Shown here: positions 43,302 to 51,658 of the stretch, piece after piece
Layout: every line of letters starts with the position of its first letter
How positions within the stretch are numbered: the first letter of the stretch is position 1
Assembly (NCBI GenBank): GCA_937873445.1
Contig: CALMWF010000047.1
Span: 62,542 to 126,541, forward strand
Direction of reading: 5' to 3'
Origin: an uncultured Alphaproteobacteria bacterium
Lineage (GTDB): Bacteria; Pseudomonadota; Alphaproteobacteria; Rhizobiales; Aestuariivirgaceae
Length of the DNA: 64,000 nucleotides
Program-made: the position numbers and the translations under genes
The notes under the pieces: generated by a model
The model's input: only the letters and a program-made list of their open reading frames with translations
What the model was told of the DNA's origin: nothing
Databases searched by the model: none

Positions 43302-44257
43302 GCCGCGCCGGCCTGCTGGTCAACCCGCGTGCCGCTCAGGGCAAGGGCAAGGGTCCGGCGCTGGCCGAGCGGCTGAACCACGATGCCTCCGTCTCGCTTG
43401 CCCGGCTTGATGACTTTGCCGCGCTGGAAGGCCACCTCCGCCGCTTCGCCGCCGAAGGCGTCAGCCATCTGTTCATCAGTTCCGGCGACGGCACCATACA
43501 GGCCATCCAGACCCTGCTGGCGGAAAACGCCATCTTCCCGGCCCGGCCCGCCCTTGGCCTTCTGCCCCACGGCACCACCAACATGACCGCCGCCGATCTC
43601 GGTTTCAGAAGCCGTGACCTCGATGCCCAGGCCCACTTCATCCGTTCCCTGAACATCACCCGGACCAGCACCCGCCCCACCCTGCGCATTGCCAACCCGG
43701 CTGACGGCAGGCCGCGCCACGGCATGTTCATGGGCACCGGGGCCGTGTCGGAAGCCACCCTCTATTGCCAGCGCGTCTTCAATGCCCGTGGCGTCACCGG
43801 CCACTGGGCCACCTTCGCCACCCTGGCGGGGGCGGTGGGCAAGGCCGCCTTTGCCCGGCCCAACCCGCATGATCCCCACCGTTTCGACCGGCCCTATGAA
43901 CTGGCGCTGGAGGCCGACGGCCACCGCCTTGCGGCGGGCAGCCACCTCATGGTCATCGCCACCACGCTGCACAAGCTGATCCTTCATGCCCGGCCCTTCT
44001 GGGCCGGCGGCGGCGCGGGCGCCATCCGCGCCAGCCTTTTCCCCTATCCCGTGCCCAATGTGTTCCGCTGGCTTCTGCCCATCATGTATGGCGGCGAACA
44101 GCGCCGCATGCCGCCGGGGGCGCAGTCGCTGCGCGCCAACCGGCTGGCCATTTCCTCGCGCGTTTCCTATGTGGTGGACGGCGAATTTTTTGCCGGGCCC
44201 GAGGGCGAGGCCCTGCGCGTGGAAACCGGGCCTGAATTCACCTATATGCTGGGCTGA
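43298..44257 (+). CDS. cpgB: Lipid kinase of the diacylglycerol/ceramide kinase type
   Basis: 319 residues. DAGK catalytic motifs: FISSGDGTIQAIQ (GDGT at ~63-66) and LGLLPHGTTNMTAADLG (~90-95). C-terminal beta region with SSRVSYVVDGEFFAG. In Caulobacter the kinase immediately upstream of spt phosphorylates ceramide (CpgB); here the kinase is followed by the Tam41-like gene and then a convergent spt, the same order. I chose the ATG at 43298 because it overlaps the previous stop (ATGA); an in-frame ATG at 43283 is the alternative. Confidence 0.75.
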   Translation: MSRAGLLVNPRAAQGKGKGPALAERLNHDASVSLARLDDFAALEGHLRRFAAEGVSHLFISSGDGTIQAIQTLLAENAIFPARPALGLLPHGTTNMTAADLGFRSRDLDAQAHFIRSLNITRTSTRPTLRIANPADGRPRHGMFMGTGAVSEATLYCQRVFNARGVTGHWATFATLAGAVGKAAFARPNPHDPHRFDRPYELALEADGHRLAAGSHLMVIATTLHKLILHARPFWAGGGAGAIRASLFPYPVPNVFRWLLPIMYGGEQRRMPPGAQSLRANRLAISSRVSYVVDGEFFAGPEGEALRVETGPEFTYMLG

Positions 44258-45114
44258 TGGACGCCCTCGCCACCTTTGCTGCCCGCGCACTCCGCCGCGC
44301 TCTGCCGCCGGAAACCCTGGCCATGGCGGAGGCCATCCGCAGCCGCCACCACAATGTGCAGGCTGTGCTCGCCTATGGCTCCACCCTGCGCGGCGTTGCC
44401 ACCGCCGACACGCTGATGGATTTCTATGTGCTGACCGCGACGCTGGCCGATGTGTCACCCAACATCATATCGCGCGCCGGAGCCGCACTGCTGCCGCCCA
44501 ATGTGTACTATGCCGAATGTTCCGTGAACGGACAGACCTTCCGCGCCAAATATGCCGTGCTGACGCTGGCCCGGTTCGCGCGCAAGATGCGCGTTGGCAA
44601 TCCCTATTTCTGGGCCCGCTTTGCCCAGCCCACGGCCCTCATCTTAGCCGCCGATGCGGCGGCCGAAGCGGCGGTGGCGGAAGCCGTGGCCCAGGCGCTG
44701 CGCACCGGCTGGGCGCGCGCCCTGGCGCTGCACCCACAAGGCCCCGCAGCGGCGCAATGGTCAGCACTCTTTGCCGAAACCTACCGCACCGAGCTGCGCC
44801 CCGAGGGCCAGAACCGCCCCGGCAGCATCGTCACCGCCTGGCCGGACTATTACGACGAAGCCGCGCGCCTGATGGCTGATGTAGCGCCCCACGCCGTGGC
44901 CTGGCCGCTGCGCCGCCTTGAGGGCAAACTGCTGACGATGCTGCGCCTCGCCAAGGCGGGCTTCACCTTCGCCGGTGGGGCCGACTACATCGTGTGGAAG
45001 ATCGAGCGCCACTCCGGCGCGAAAATCACCCTCACCGACTGGCAGCGCCGCCACCCGCTCATCGCCGGCCTGCTGCATCTGCCGTCGCTGTTGCGGCGTG
45101 GCGCGATCCGTTAA
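44257..45114 (+). CDS. Tam41-like CTP:lipid-phosphate cytidylyltransferase (CDP-ceramide synthase candidate)
   Basis: 285 residues. Nucleotidyltransferase-like start: VQAVLAYGSTLRG (YGS at ~40-42), then MDFYVLTA with Asp55; later PPNVYYAECSVNGQTFRAKYAVLTL and RFARKMRVGNPYFWARFAQPTALI. This combination (Y-G-S, M-D-F, N-V-Y-Y, K-Y-x-V) matches the mitochondrial CDP-diacylglycerol synthase Tam41 family. Lipid kinase first, cytidylyltransferase next and a CDP-alcohol transferase in the same operon make CDP-ceramide a natural product. Recognition is from memory of the family; a profile search should confirm. TGATG overlap with the kinase; overlaps the convergent spt stop by 4 bases. Confidence 0.72.
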   Translation: MDALATFAARALRRALPPETLAMAEAIRSRHHNVQAVLAYGSTLRGVATADTLMDFYVLTATLADVSPNIISRAGAALLPPNVYYAECSVNGQTFRAKYAVLTLARFARKMRVGNPYFWARFAQPTALILAADAAAEAAVAEAVAQALRTGWARALALHPQGPAAAQWSALFAETYRTELRPEGQNRPGSIVTAWPDYYDEAARLMADVAPHAVAWPLRRLEGKLLTMLRLAKAGFTFAGGADYIVWKIERHSGAKITLTDWQRRHPLIAGLLHLPSLLRRGAIR

Positions 45115-46301
45115 TTGCCCCGGCCCGCCACCACCCTGCCGAAGGTGGCGATGATCTGATCAATCTCGGCGTCGCTATGGGCCGCCGACACCGAGCAGCG
45201 CAGCAGGCACAATTTGTTGGGCGTGCCGGGCGGCAGGGCAATGTTCACATAGACGCCGTTCTGCAGCAGGGCGTTCCACATCATGATGGTGGTGGGTTCA
45301 TCCGGACATTTGACCGCCACCACCGGGCTCACCTGATCGGTGCCCAGTTCCAGACCCAGTGCCTTGAAGCCGTTGAACAGCCGCGCCGAATTGGCCGCCA
45401 GACGCGCCCGCCGCTCCGGCTCTGCCGCCAGCTTCTTCACCGCCGCCAGCGACGTGGCAATGGAAGCGGGCGACGATGACGCCGTGAACATATAGGGCCG
45501 CATGGCATAGCGCAGGGTTTCAAACAGCGGATGGTTGCCCGCACCAAAACCACCAATGGCGCCCACGCTCTTGGAGAAGGTGCCGACCACGAAATCAATG
45601 TCGTCCTCCAGCCCCACCTCATCGGCCAGGCCCCGGCCATGGGGGCCGAGCACGCCGAAGGAATGGGCCTCATCGGCCAGAAGCTGGAAGCCGTGCTTCT
45701 TCTTCACGGCCACGAAGTCGGCCAGCGGTGCGCGGTCACCCAGCATGGAATAGATGCCCTCCACCACCACCAGCTTGCCGCCCTCGCCCTCGGAGCGGGA
45801 AAGCCGCTTGTCGAGGTCGGTGGCGTCATTGTGCCGGAAGCGCACCAGCTTGGCGCCCGACAGGGTGCAGCCGTCATAGATGGAGGAATGGGAATCGGCG
45901 TCGAGATAGATGGTGTCATTGGGTCCGGCCAGACCTGAAAGCATGCCGAGATTGGCCTGATAGCCGGTGGTGAAGACAATGCAGTGCTTGCGGTTGAGGA
46001 AGCGCGCCAGCTCTGCTTCCAGTTCCTTGTGCATGGCATAGGAACCATTGGCAATGCGCGAACCGGTGGTGCCGGTGCCGAAGTCGGCCATGGCCTTCTG
46101 GCCCGCGGCAATGCAGTCGGCATCAAAGGTGATGCCCATGTAATTGTTGGTGCCCGCCAGAATGGTCTCGCGCCCCTGAATGAAGCCCCGCGTTGGCGAA
46201 AGGATCCGGTCATTGACCAGATTGACCGCATTGACGCCCAGTTCCATCATGCGCTTGTGGCGCTCGGCAATGCCGCGATGCTTGTCCAGCAGATCAACCA
46301 T
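45111..46301 (-). CDS. spt: Serine palmitoyltransferase (alpha-oxoamine synthase)
   Basis: 396 residues. AOS family: NNYMGITFDADCIAAG, FGTGTTGSRIANGSYAMHKELE, PLP-ring His138, LLADEAHSFGVLGPHGRG (Asp210, His213) and the PLP Lys244 in GTFSKSVGAIGGF. Condenses serine with an acyl thioester to 3-ketosphinganine; the downstream-encoded ACP next to it suggests an acyl-ACP donor. In the order FAAL-cerR-acp-spt it is the last gene of the minus operon, 3 bases after acp. It could otherwise be a KBL/BioF-type enzyme, but the context favours Spt. Confidence 0.9.
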   Translation of the reverse strand: MVDLLDKHRGIAERHKRMMELGVNAVNLVNDRILSPTRGFIQGRETILAGTNNYMGITFDADCIAAGQKAMADFGTGTTGSRIANGSYAMHKELEAELARFLNRKHCIVFTTGYQANLGMLSGLAGPNDTIYLDADSHSSIYDGCTLSGAKLVRFRHNDATDLDKRLSRSEGEGGKLVVVEGIYSMLGDRAPLADFVAVKKKHGFQLLADEAHSFGVLGPHGRGLADEVGLEDDIDFVVGTFSKSVGAIGGFGAGNHPLFETLRYAMRPYMFTASSSPASIATSLAAVKKLAAEPERRARLAANSARLFNGFKALGLELGTDQVSPVVAVKCPDEPTTIMMWNALLQNGVYVNIALPPGTPNKLCLLRCSVSAAHSDAEIDQIIATFGRVVAGRGN

Positions 46302-46304
46302 GTT

Positions 46305-46550
46305 TCATGCCTTCCTGCGCTTGGCCACCACCAGGGCGAGGTCGCCGATGGTGCGCGTCTCCGACACGACATTGAGCGGAATCTCGATGTCGTAGAAATC
46401 CTCCACCTCCATCACGAAATCCATGATGTCCACCGAGTCGATGTTGAGCTCGGCGGGAATGTCCGTCTCAGCGGTCAATGTCACCCCGCCCTTGTTATAG
46501 GGCTGAAGCAGGGTAACGATCTGGGCCACAATGTCGGCAGGTGCGTTCAT
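46305..46550 (-). CDS. Acyl carrier protein, dedicated to sphingolipid synthesis
   Basis: 81 residues, acidic, helical. Phosphopantetheine site Ser39 in ELNIDSVDIMDFVMEVEDFYDIEIP (the canonical D-S-L is D-S-V). Distinct from the housekeeping AcpP. Sits between cerR and spt with gaps of 11 and 3 bases. Probably receives the acyl chain from the ligase encoded at the start of the operon and hands it to Spt. Confidence 0.9.
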   Translation of the reverse strand: MNAPADIVAQIVTLLQPYNKGGVTLTAETDIPAELNIDSVDIMDFVMEVEDFYDIEIPLNVVSETRTIGDLALVVAKRRKA

Positions 46551-46561
46551 GTTTCATCCGT

Positions 46562-47503
46562 TTACTGATCTTTGAGTGGCGGCAGCCACCCCTCAGCCCG
46601 ATACCAGGCCAGTGTCTGTGCCATCCCCTCCTCCAGCAGAATGGCGTCATCACGCGGCCAGCCATCGCCGCGCACCACCCAGTCACCGGAAAAGTACAGC
46701 TCGTTTATCTTGCCGGCATTGATCATGGAAGGGCTTTGCCGGTGCCGCGCCCAGGCTTCTGCCGCCACCGCCGCCAGCACCGGAATGGCCTTGGGCAGAT
46801 GGGCAATGCGGCGCGGGCGGCCATGCACCCGGCGTGCTGCGGCCATGAGATCGGCCCAGTCATGGCCACCCCTGGTGGTGTCGCCCACCTCGCGCAGGCC
46901 CACCACTTCAGCGGCCGCCGCCCGCGCCACCACCCGGGCAAAATCCGCCGCGTGGATGAGGGAAAAGCGCTGGCCGCGCCGCCCCGGCACCAGCGCCACC
47001 GGCCGCGTCAGTTCGCGGAACAGCGGCAGGGTGGCCCGGTCGCCCGGCCCGTAAATCGCCGCCGGCCGCAGGATGAACAGCCGCTCCACCGGCATCAGGT
47101 CCACCAGCAGGGTTTCGGCCGCGCGCTTGCTGGCCGCATAGGCCGAAAGCTCCGGCTGGCGCGCCGCCAGCGAGGAAATATGGACAAAGCGGCCCACGCC
47201 CTCGGCCAGCGCCGCTTCGGCCAGGCTGCGCGTGCCGTCGCGGTTCACCCGGAAATAGTCTTCCGCCGAAAGCCCGGTGATGGCACCCGCCACATGCACC
47301 ACCACATCCGCCCCCCGGCACAGTTGGCGCAGCGCCGCCTGATCCGCCAGATCGCCCTCAACCACCCGCACGTCGTGGGGCAGCTTGGCCCGGCCCGGCG
47401 CGCGCGCCAGAGCCGCCACCGCATGACCCGCCGCCAGAAGTTCGGTCAGAATGAAACGCCCGGCGAAGCCGGTGCCGCCGGTCAATGCAACCTTCAGCGT
47501 CAT
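46562..47503 (-). CDS. cerR: NAD-dependent epimerase/dehydratase-family oxidoreductase, CerR-like
   Basis: 313 residues. Extended SDR: ALTGGTGFAGRFI (residues ~7-18), HVAGAITG, SSLAARQPELSAYAASKRAAE with Tyr122 and Lys126 as the Y-x3-K pair, and FILRPAAIYGPGD. In Caulobacter the corresponding gene product (CerR) reduces the 3-keto group of oxidised ceramide after N-acylation. Assignment by position between the ACP and the acyl ligase genes. Ten bases downstream of the ligase gene. Confidence 0.82.
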   Translation of the reverse strand: MTLKVALTGGTGFAGRFILTELLAAGHAVAALARAPGRAKLPHDVRVVEGDLADQAALRQLCRGADVVVHVAGAITGLSAEDYFRVNRDGTRSLAEAALAEGVGRFVHISSLAARQPELSAYAASKRAAETLLVDLMPVERLFILRPAAIYGPGDRATLPLFRELTRPVALVPGRRGQRFSLIHAADFARVVARAAAAEVVGLREVGDTTRGGHDWADLMAAARRVHGRPRRIAHLPKAIPVLAAVAAEAWARHRQSPSMINAGKINELYFSGDWVVRGDGWPRDDAILLEEGMAQTLAWYRAEGWLPPLKDQ

Positions 47504-47512
47504 GGCAAACCG

Positions 47513-49306
47513 TTACTGTGCCGCCACCATGGCCGGACGCGGCATTTCGGCAATCTCGCCGTCGAGATATTTCTGCCGTGCCCCCGCCCGCGACAGCTTG
47601 CCGGAGGAGGTGAAGGGCAGGCTCTTGGGCGGCACCAGCACGATCTGGCACTGCACGCCAGCGCTTTCATGCACCACTGCCCCCACCTCGCGGCGCAGCG
47701 CCTCGCGCGCCGCCGCGTCGGCCAGGCGGCATTCCACCAGCACCACCACCTCGTCCTCGCCGGTGGCGCCTTCCACCGCAAAGGCCGCCACATCGCCGGA
47801 GCGCACGCCGTCCACCCGTTCGGCCGCCCACTCAATGTCCTGTGGCCAGATGTTGCGGCCGTTGTGGAGAATGAGGTCCTTGGCCCGCCCGGTGATGACA
47901 ATCGCGCCATCGAGCAGATAGCCCATGTCGCCGGTGTCGAGGAAGCCATCCGCCCCCACCACCGCCGCCGTGGCCTCCGGCTTCTGGTAATAGCCCGCCA
48001 TCAGGCTCGGCCCCGTCACCATGATGCGGCCGATGCGCCGCTCCGGCAGGGCCTTGCCGTCCTCGCCGCGCACTTCCATGGCATGGCCCGGCAAGGGCTT
48101 GCCGCACACCACGAAGCTGCGCAGTTCCGCCTCCGGCTGGCCGGGGCGCGCCGGCACGGCGTGATGGAAGGTCTTCATGGCGGCGCGGTCAATGCGGTCC
48201 ACCTTGAGGTCGGAGCCGACATCGACGAAGGACACCGCCAGCGTCGATTCCGCCATGCCATAGCTCGGCATGAAGGCACTGGCCTTGAAGCCCGCCGCCG
48301 CCATGGTGCGCGAAAATTCCTCCAGCACATCGGCGCGCACCATGTCGCCGCCAATGCCGGCCACGCGCCAGGCCGAAAGATCAAGCGAGGCCGCATCGCC
48401 ATTGACCCGCCGCGCCGCCAGCTCATAGCCGAAGGTGGGCGAGAAGGCAGCGGTTGAGCGGTTGTCGCTCATCAGCTTCAGCCACAGCGCCGGGCGCCGG
48501 GCAAAGGCCGTCGTGGCCATGAAATCCACCGTCACCTGGCCCATCATCGGCGCCAGACAGAAGCCCACAAGGCCCATGTCGTGATAGAGCGGCAGCCATG
48601 AGAAGGCGCGGTCGGCGGGCGTGATCTTCAGGCCATAACGCAGAATGCCGGTGCCGTTGGCGGCAATGGATTTCTGGGTGATGAGCACACCCTTGGGATC
48701 AGACGTCGATCCCGACGAATACTGGATATAGGCCACGTCATCGGCGCTGAAGCCCTCAAGCCGCGCCATGCTTTCCGGCTGGGCCTGCAGTTCGGCATGA
48801 GTGAGCACCCGGCTCACCCCGGCGAGCCTGGCGCCATCGCCGATCTGCCCGGCCAGTTCGTCGGTGGTGATGACGGTGTTGGCGCGCGCCGCCTTCAGCA
48901 TGCCGGCCACGCGTTCCACATAGGCATCGCGGCCGCCGATATACATGGAATAGGGCATGGGGCACGGCACCAGACCGGCATACTGGCAGCCGAAGAACAC
49001 GGTCATGAAGTCAGCGCCGGTTTCGGCCACCACGGCCACGCGATCACCGGGCTTCACCCCGGCCGACAGCAGCTTGCGCGCCGTGGCAAGGGCGCGGTGG
49101 CGCAACTCGGCATAGGGCAGCACCGTCTGAAGCGCGCCGCGGCCGGAGTAGAAATTGAACCCGGTCACCCCCTGCGCGGCATAATCCAGCGCATCGGCAA
49201 TGGTGGCGAAGCCGCCAAGACGCTGGGGCAGATGGCGATTGGCCCGGGGTGTGCGTTGCAGTTCCGGCGTTGCCGCCATCCTGTCCCTGACCATGCTTGC
49301 CGTCAT
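47513..49306 (-). CDS. Fatty acyl-AMP ligase / acyl-ACP synthetase of the sphingolipid operon
   Basis: 597 residues. AMP-forming superfamily: core IQYSSGSTSDPKGVLITQKSI, LPLYHDMGLVGFCLAPM, PSYGMAESTLAVSFVD, YLLDGAIVITGRAKDLILHNGRNIWPQDIE and catalytic Lys in PFTSSGKLSRAGARQKYL. The Y-H-D-M-G-L and G-M-A-E-x-T blocks are typical of FAAL enzymes, which load ACPs rather than CoA. First gene of the minus operon. Start taken as ATG 49306 (AGGG 10 bases upstream); 49294 is the next option. Presumed partner: the ACP two genes downstream. Confidence 0.85.
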   Translation of the reverse strand: MTASMVRDRMAATPELQRTPRANRHLPQRLGGFATIADALDYAAQGVTGFNFYSGRGALQTVLPYAELRHRALATARKLLSAGVKPGDRVAVVAETGADFMTVFFGCQYAGLVPCPMPYSMYIGGRDAYVERVAGMLKAARANTVITTDELAGQIGDGARLAGVSRVLTHAELQAQPESMARLEGFSADDVAYIQYSSGSTSDPKGVLITQKSIAANGTGILRYGLKITPADRAFSWLPLYHDMGLVGFCLAPMMGQVTVDFMATTAFARRPALWLKLMSDNRSTAAFSPTFGYELAARRVNGDAASLDLSAWRVAGIGGDMVRADVLEEFSRTMAAAGFKASAFMPSYGMAESTLAVSFVDVGSDLKVDRIDRAAMKTFHHAVPARPGQPEAELRSFVVCGKPLPGHAMEVRGEDGKALPERRIGRIMVTGPSLMAGYYQKPEATAAVVGADGFLDTGDMGYLLDGAIVITGRAKDLILHNGRNIWPQDIEWAAERVDGVRSGDVAAFAVEGATGEDEVVVLVECRLADAAAREALRREVGAVVHESAGVQCQIVLVPPKSLPFTSSGKLSRAGARQKYLDGEIAEMPRPAMVAAQ

Positions 49307-49436
49307 AACATGAAACCCTGATCTCAACCCGATCCGCCAGCGGACCTGCCGGACCTGTTCCGGCAGGTTTGAGGTAGCCCTGCCGGGGCGGCAATTGAAA
49401 TCAATTGGTGTTTCGGATTGTAACACCCAAAAGGTG

Positions 49437-50009
49437 TTAAAAAACCAATCTTTTCAAGATAATATAGGCAATGCCCAGGGCGATGAAGGCCAGCGCGAAA
49501 CCGCTTGTCCAGGCATAGATCAGCGCCGCGGCGGAATAGCCGCCGGCCAGACTTGAGTCCGCAACTGCCGGGGCTGCCGCCGCAGGCGCGCCGGCAGAGG
49601 CTTGGCCGGCGCGGTCCATGGCTGCCGCAAGCCGCTCGCGCGCCACCAGACGGTGGGCAATATGGCGCACCACGAAATCCGCCATGGCGCTGCGCTCGCG
49701 GGTTTCGAACCGGACTTGTGCTTCGCCCCGCCCCTCCTCGATGAAGCGATAGGTGGGGCTGTCCTCCGCCATGGTGACGAAGGAAATGAGGTCAATCCAC
49801 AACTTCGGTTTTTCGCCGGGGGCCAGCGCCAGATCGAGCAGTCCCGCCGCCAGCGGCTGACCGGCCAGCGCCTCCTCCACATCCTCCTGCAGCACCCGCA
49901 GCCGCAGGCCCTCAGCGTCGGCCAGGCTGATCAGCGCTTCGCGATGGGCGGACTCGGCCAGCCGCGCCTGTTTCAGCGCGGTCATCAGCCGGTCGTCAAT
50001 CTGGGCCAC
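49437..50009 (-). CDS. Tail-anchored membrane protein, function unknown
   Basis: 190 residues starting at a GTG (50009) 8 bases after an AGGAG site; two further GTG codons just upstream would lie inside that site. Residues 1-120 are soluble and charged (DRLMTALKQARLAESAHREALISLADAEGLRLRVL), with TYRFIEEGRGEAQVRFETRERSAMADFVVRHIAHRLVARERL; then an Ala/Pro linker and a C-terminal hydrophobic stretch of ~27 residues (ALIYAWTSGFALAFIALGIAYIILK). One C-terminal anchor, bulk in the cytoplasm. I do not recognise a family. Confidence 0.62.
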   Translation of the reverse strand: MAQIDDRLMTALKQARLAESAHREALISLADAEGLRLRVLQEDVEEALAGQPLAAGLLDLALAPGEKPKLWIDLISFVTMAEDSPTYRFIEEGRGEAQVRFETRERSAMADFVVRHIAHRLVARERLAAAMDRAGQASAGAPAAAAPAVADSSLAGGYSAAALIYAWTSGFALAFIALGIAYIILKRLVF

Positions 50010-50109
50010 GGGCACCACTCCTGATCTGCAACTGTGCCATGCCGGGCCACCTTGACGGATAACCCGGCTGTCACACCATCGCCATGCAGGGCCAGTGCCA
50101 GACCGCGCC

Positions 50110-50805
50110 TCACCCGGCGCAACTGGCCGGCAGGCCCGCCGCGCCCAGCCACAGCTCAAAGGTGTTGGGCCTGACCTTGGCTGCCATGGCGGCATCGGCG
50201 GACACATCCTTCAGTGTCACCGGCAGGCCCACATTGGTGAAGATCTTGGCAATGTCGGCGCCGCGCGCTGCATCGGTTGGCCGGAAGAACCGGAGTTCAT
50301 GGCCCGCCCCCGCCCAGGTGGCGCGCGAATAGCCGGGAATGACCAGCGAGCTGCGGTCGGCGGCCGCCGCCTTGCCCAGAAGCTGGCGCACACAGGCGCG
50401 CTGGCCCTCATCCATGGCATAGACAAAAACCCGGCTCGGCATGCGCTCCAGCGCCAGCCTGTAGGTGTCGGCCACCTTGGCACTTTCCGCCGACGCCTTG
50501 ATCAGCGCCTGCTCCATCAGCGGCAGCAGTTCGCGGTCCGACGATGAATTGGCATAGGCCAGTTGTGCCGCCACGAATTCCACCGGCACCTTGTCGTTCT
50601 TCAGCAGATATTCAAACATGGCCACGCCGTATTTGCGCTTCTCGGCGTTCTGGTCGCTGACCAGATCAATCATCGTCTTGAGGTCATTCAGGTTCTGCTG
50701 CCAGCGTGTGTAATAGAGGCCGGTGCCCGCCACGGTGACGGGGATCATCACCGTCGCCAGAACCTGCACCAGGGTTTCGCGCCAGGGCTTGAAGGGGGTG
50801 GTCAT
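50110..50805 (-). CDS. Membrane-anchored protein with possible LytR_C-like domain, function unknown
   Basis: 231 residues with GGGAGACAGC before the ATG. One N-terminal helix (residues ~10-30, TLVQVLATVMIPVTVAGTGLYY), a helical repeat region (~40-110) and a C-terminal block HELRFFRPTDAARGADIAKIFTNVGLPVTL...PNTFELWLG that resembles LytR C-terminal-type domains. Role unknown. Same strand as the tail-anchored gene after it (100-base gap) and as the HAD gene before it. Confidence 0.65.
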   Translation of the reverse strand: MTTPFKPWRETLVQVLATVMIPVTVAGTGLYYTRWQQNLNDLKTMIDLVSDQNAEKRKYGVAMFEYLLKNDKVPVEFVAAQLAYANSSSDRELLPLMEQALIKASAESAKVADTYRLALERMPSRVFVYAMDEGQRACVRQLLGKAAAADRSSLVIPGYSRATWAGAGHELRFFRPTDAARGADIAKIFTNVGLPVTLKDVSADAAMAAKVRPNTFELWLGAAGLPASCAG

Positions 50806-50846
50806 GCTGTCTCCCGCGATTCGGCGGTGACTTTAGCATGCGGGCC

Positions 50847-51656
50847 TCAGGCGGTTGAAAGCCCCCGTGCCGCCAGCACCGCTTCGGCAAATTCCACAAA
50901 GCCTGCCCCGCCCTCAGCCGTGGTCACATAGGCGGGTGCGGCGGGCAGACGATCCAGAAAACGCCGCACATTGGCCACCCCCACGCTGAGACCGAAGGCG
51001 GCAAACATCGGCGCATCGTTCAGGCTGTCGCCGATATAGGCAATCCGCTCATTGTCGCGCTCCACCTCCAGGCCGAAGCGCTGCTGCAGCAGGGCGCGCG
51101 TCATGGTGAGCTTGTCGAAGGTCCCGATCCAGGCATTGACGTGGCTGCCGCTCATGGCGGCTGAGACCTGGGCGGCCTTGAACGCCTCCACCATGGCCAC
51201 CGCCTCGGCCACCGGCAGCGGTCCCACATCCTCGGAATAGTCGATGGCGTAATCAACCAGGCGATAGGGCTGGTCGCTGGCCGGCCGCGCCTTGGGAAAG
51301 CGCGCCAGCACCGCCGCCGCCACGGCGCTGAGCCGCGCCGCATTGGCCGCCCGCTCGCTGGCCGGCTGCAGAAAACGCTGCGCCATGCGGCTGCCGTCTG
51401 CATCGCAGGCAAACCAGAAGGCCCCGCCCTCGCCCACCACGCCATCCACCGGCCATTGCCGGGCCAGATGATCGCACCACCCCGCCGAACGGCCCGTCAC
51501 CGCCGCCACCCGGATGCCCGCCGCCCGCAACCGCGCCATGGCGGTAAACACCGGCGGCCACAGCCTGCCGTCATGGGTCAGCGTGCCGTCCACATCGGTC
51601 AGCACCAGCGCAAGCCCCGCCAGCGCGGCGCGTTCCATGTCCGCAATGGGCCGCAT
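50847..51656 (-). CDS. HAD-superfamily hydrolase (type IIB)
   Basis: 269 residues. Motif I VLTDVDGTLTHDG (nucleophile Asp), motif II VAAVTGRSAGWC, motif III Lys in TFDKLTMTRALLQ, motif IV IAYIGDSLNDAPMFAAFG. The cap lies between motifs II and III, as in Cof/phosphosugar phosphatases. Probably removes phosphate from a sugar or polyol phosphate; substrate unknown. Follows the FAD oxidoreductase gene by 2 bases, so in the same minus-strand unit. Confidence 0.87.
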   Translation of the reverse strand: MRPIADMERAALAGLALVLTDVDGTLTHDGRLWPPVFTAMARLRAAGIRVAAVTGRSAGWCDHLARQWPVDGVVGEGGAFWFACDADGSRMAQRFLQPASERAANAARLSAVAAAVLARFPKARPASDQPYRLVDYAIDYSEDVGPLPVAEAVAMVEAFKAAQVSAAMSGSHVNAWIGTFDKLTMTRALLQQRFGLEVERDNERIAYIGDSLNDAPMFAAFGLSVGVANVRRFLDRLPAAPAYVTTAEGGAGFVEFAEAVLAARGLSTA

Positions 51657-51658
51657 GG

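Noticed and set aside
46541-48457. 638-codon plus-strand frame opposite cerR and the acyl ligase
   Set aside because: Antisense shadow; translation is His/Arg/Gln-rich and featureless, and both minus genes have full catalytic motifs.
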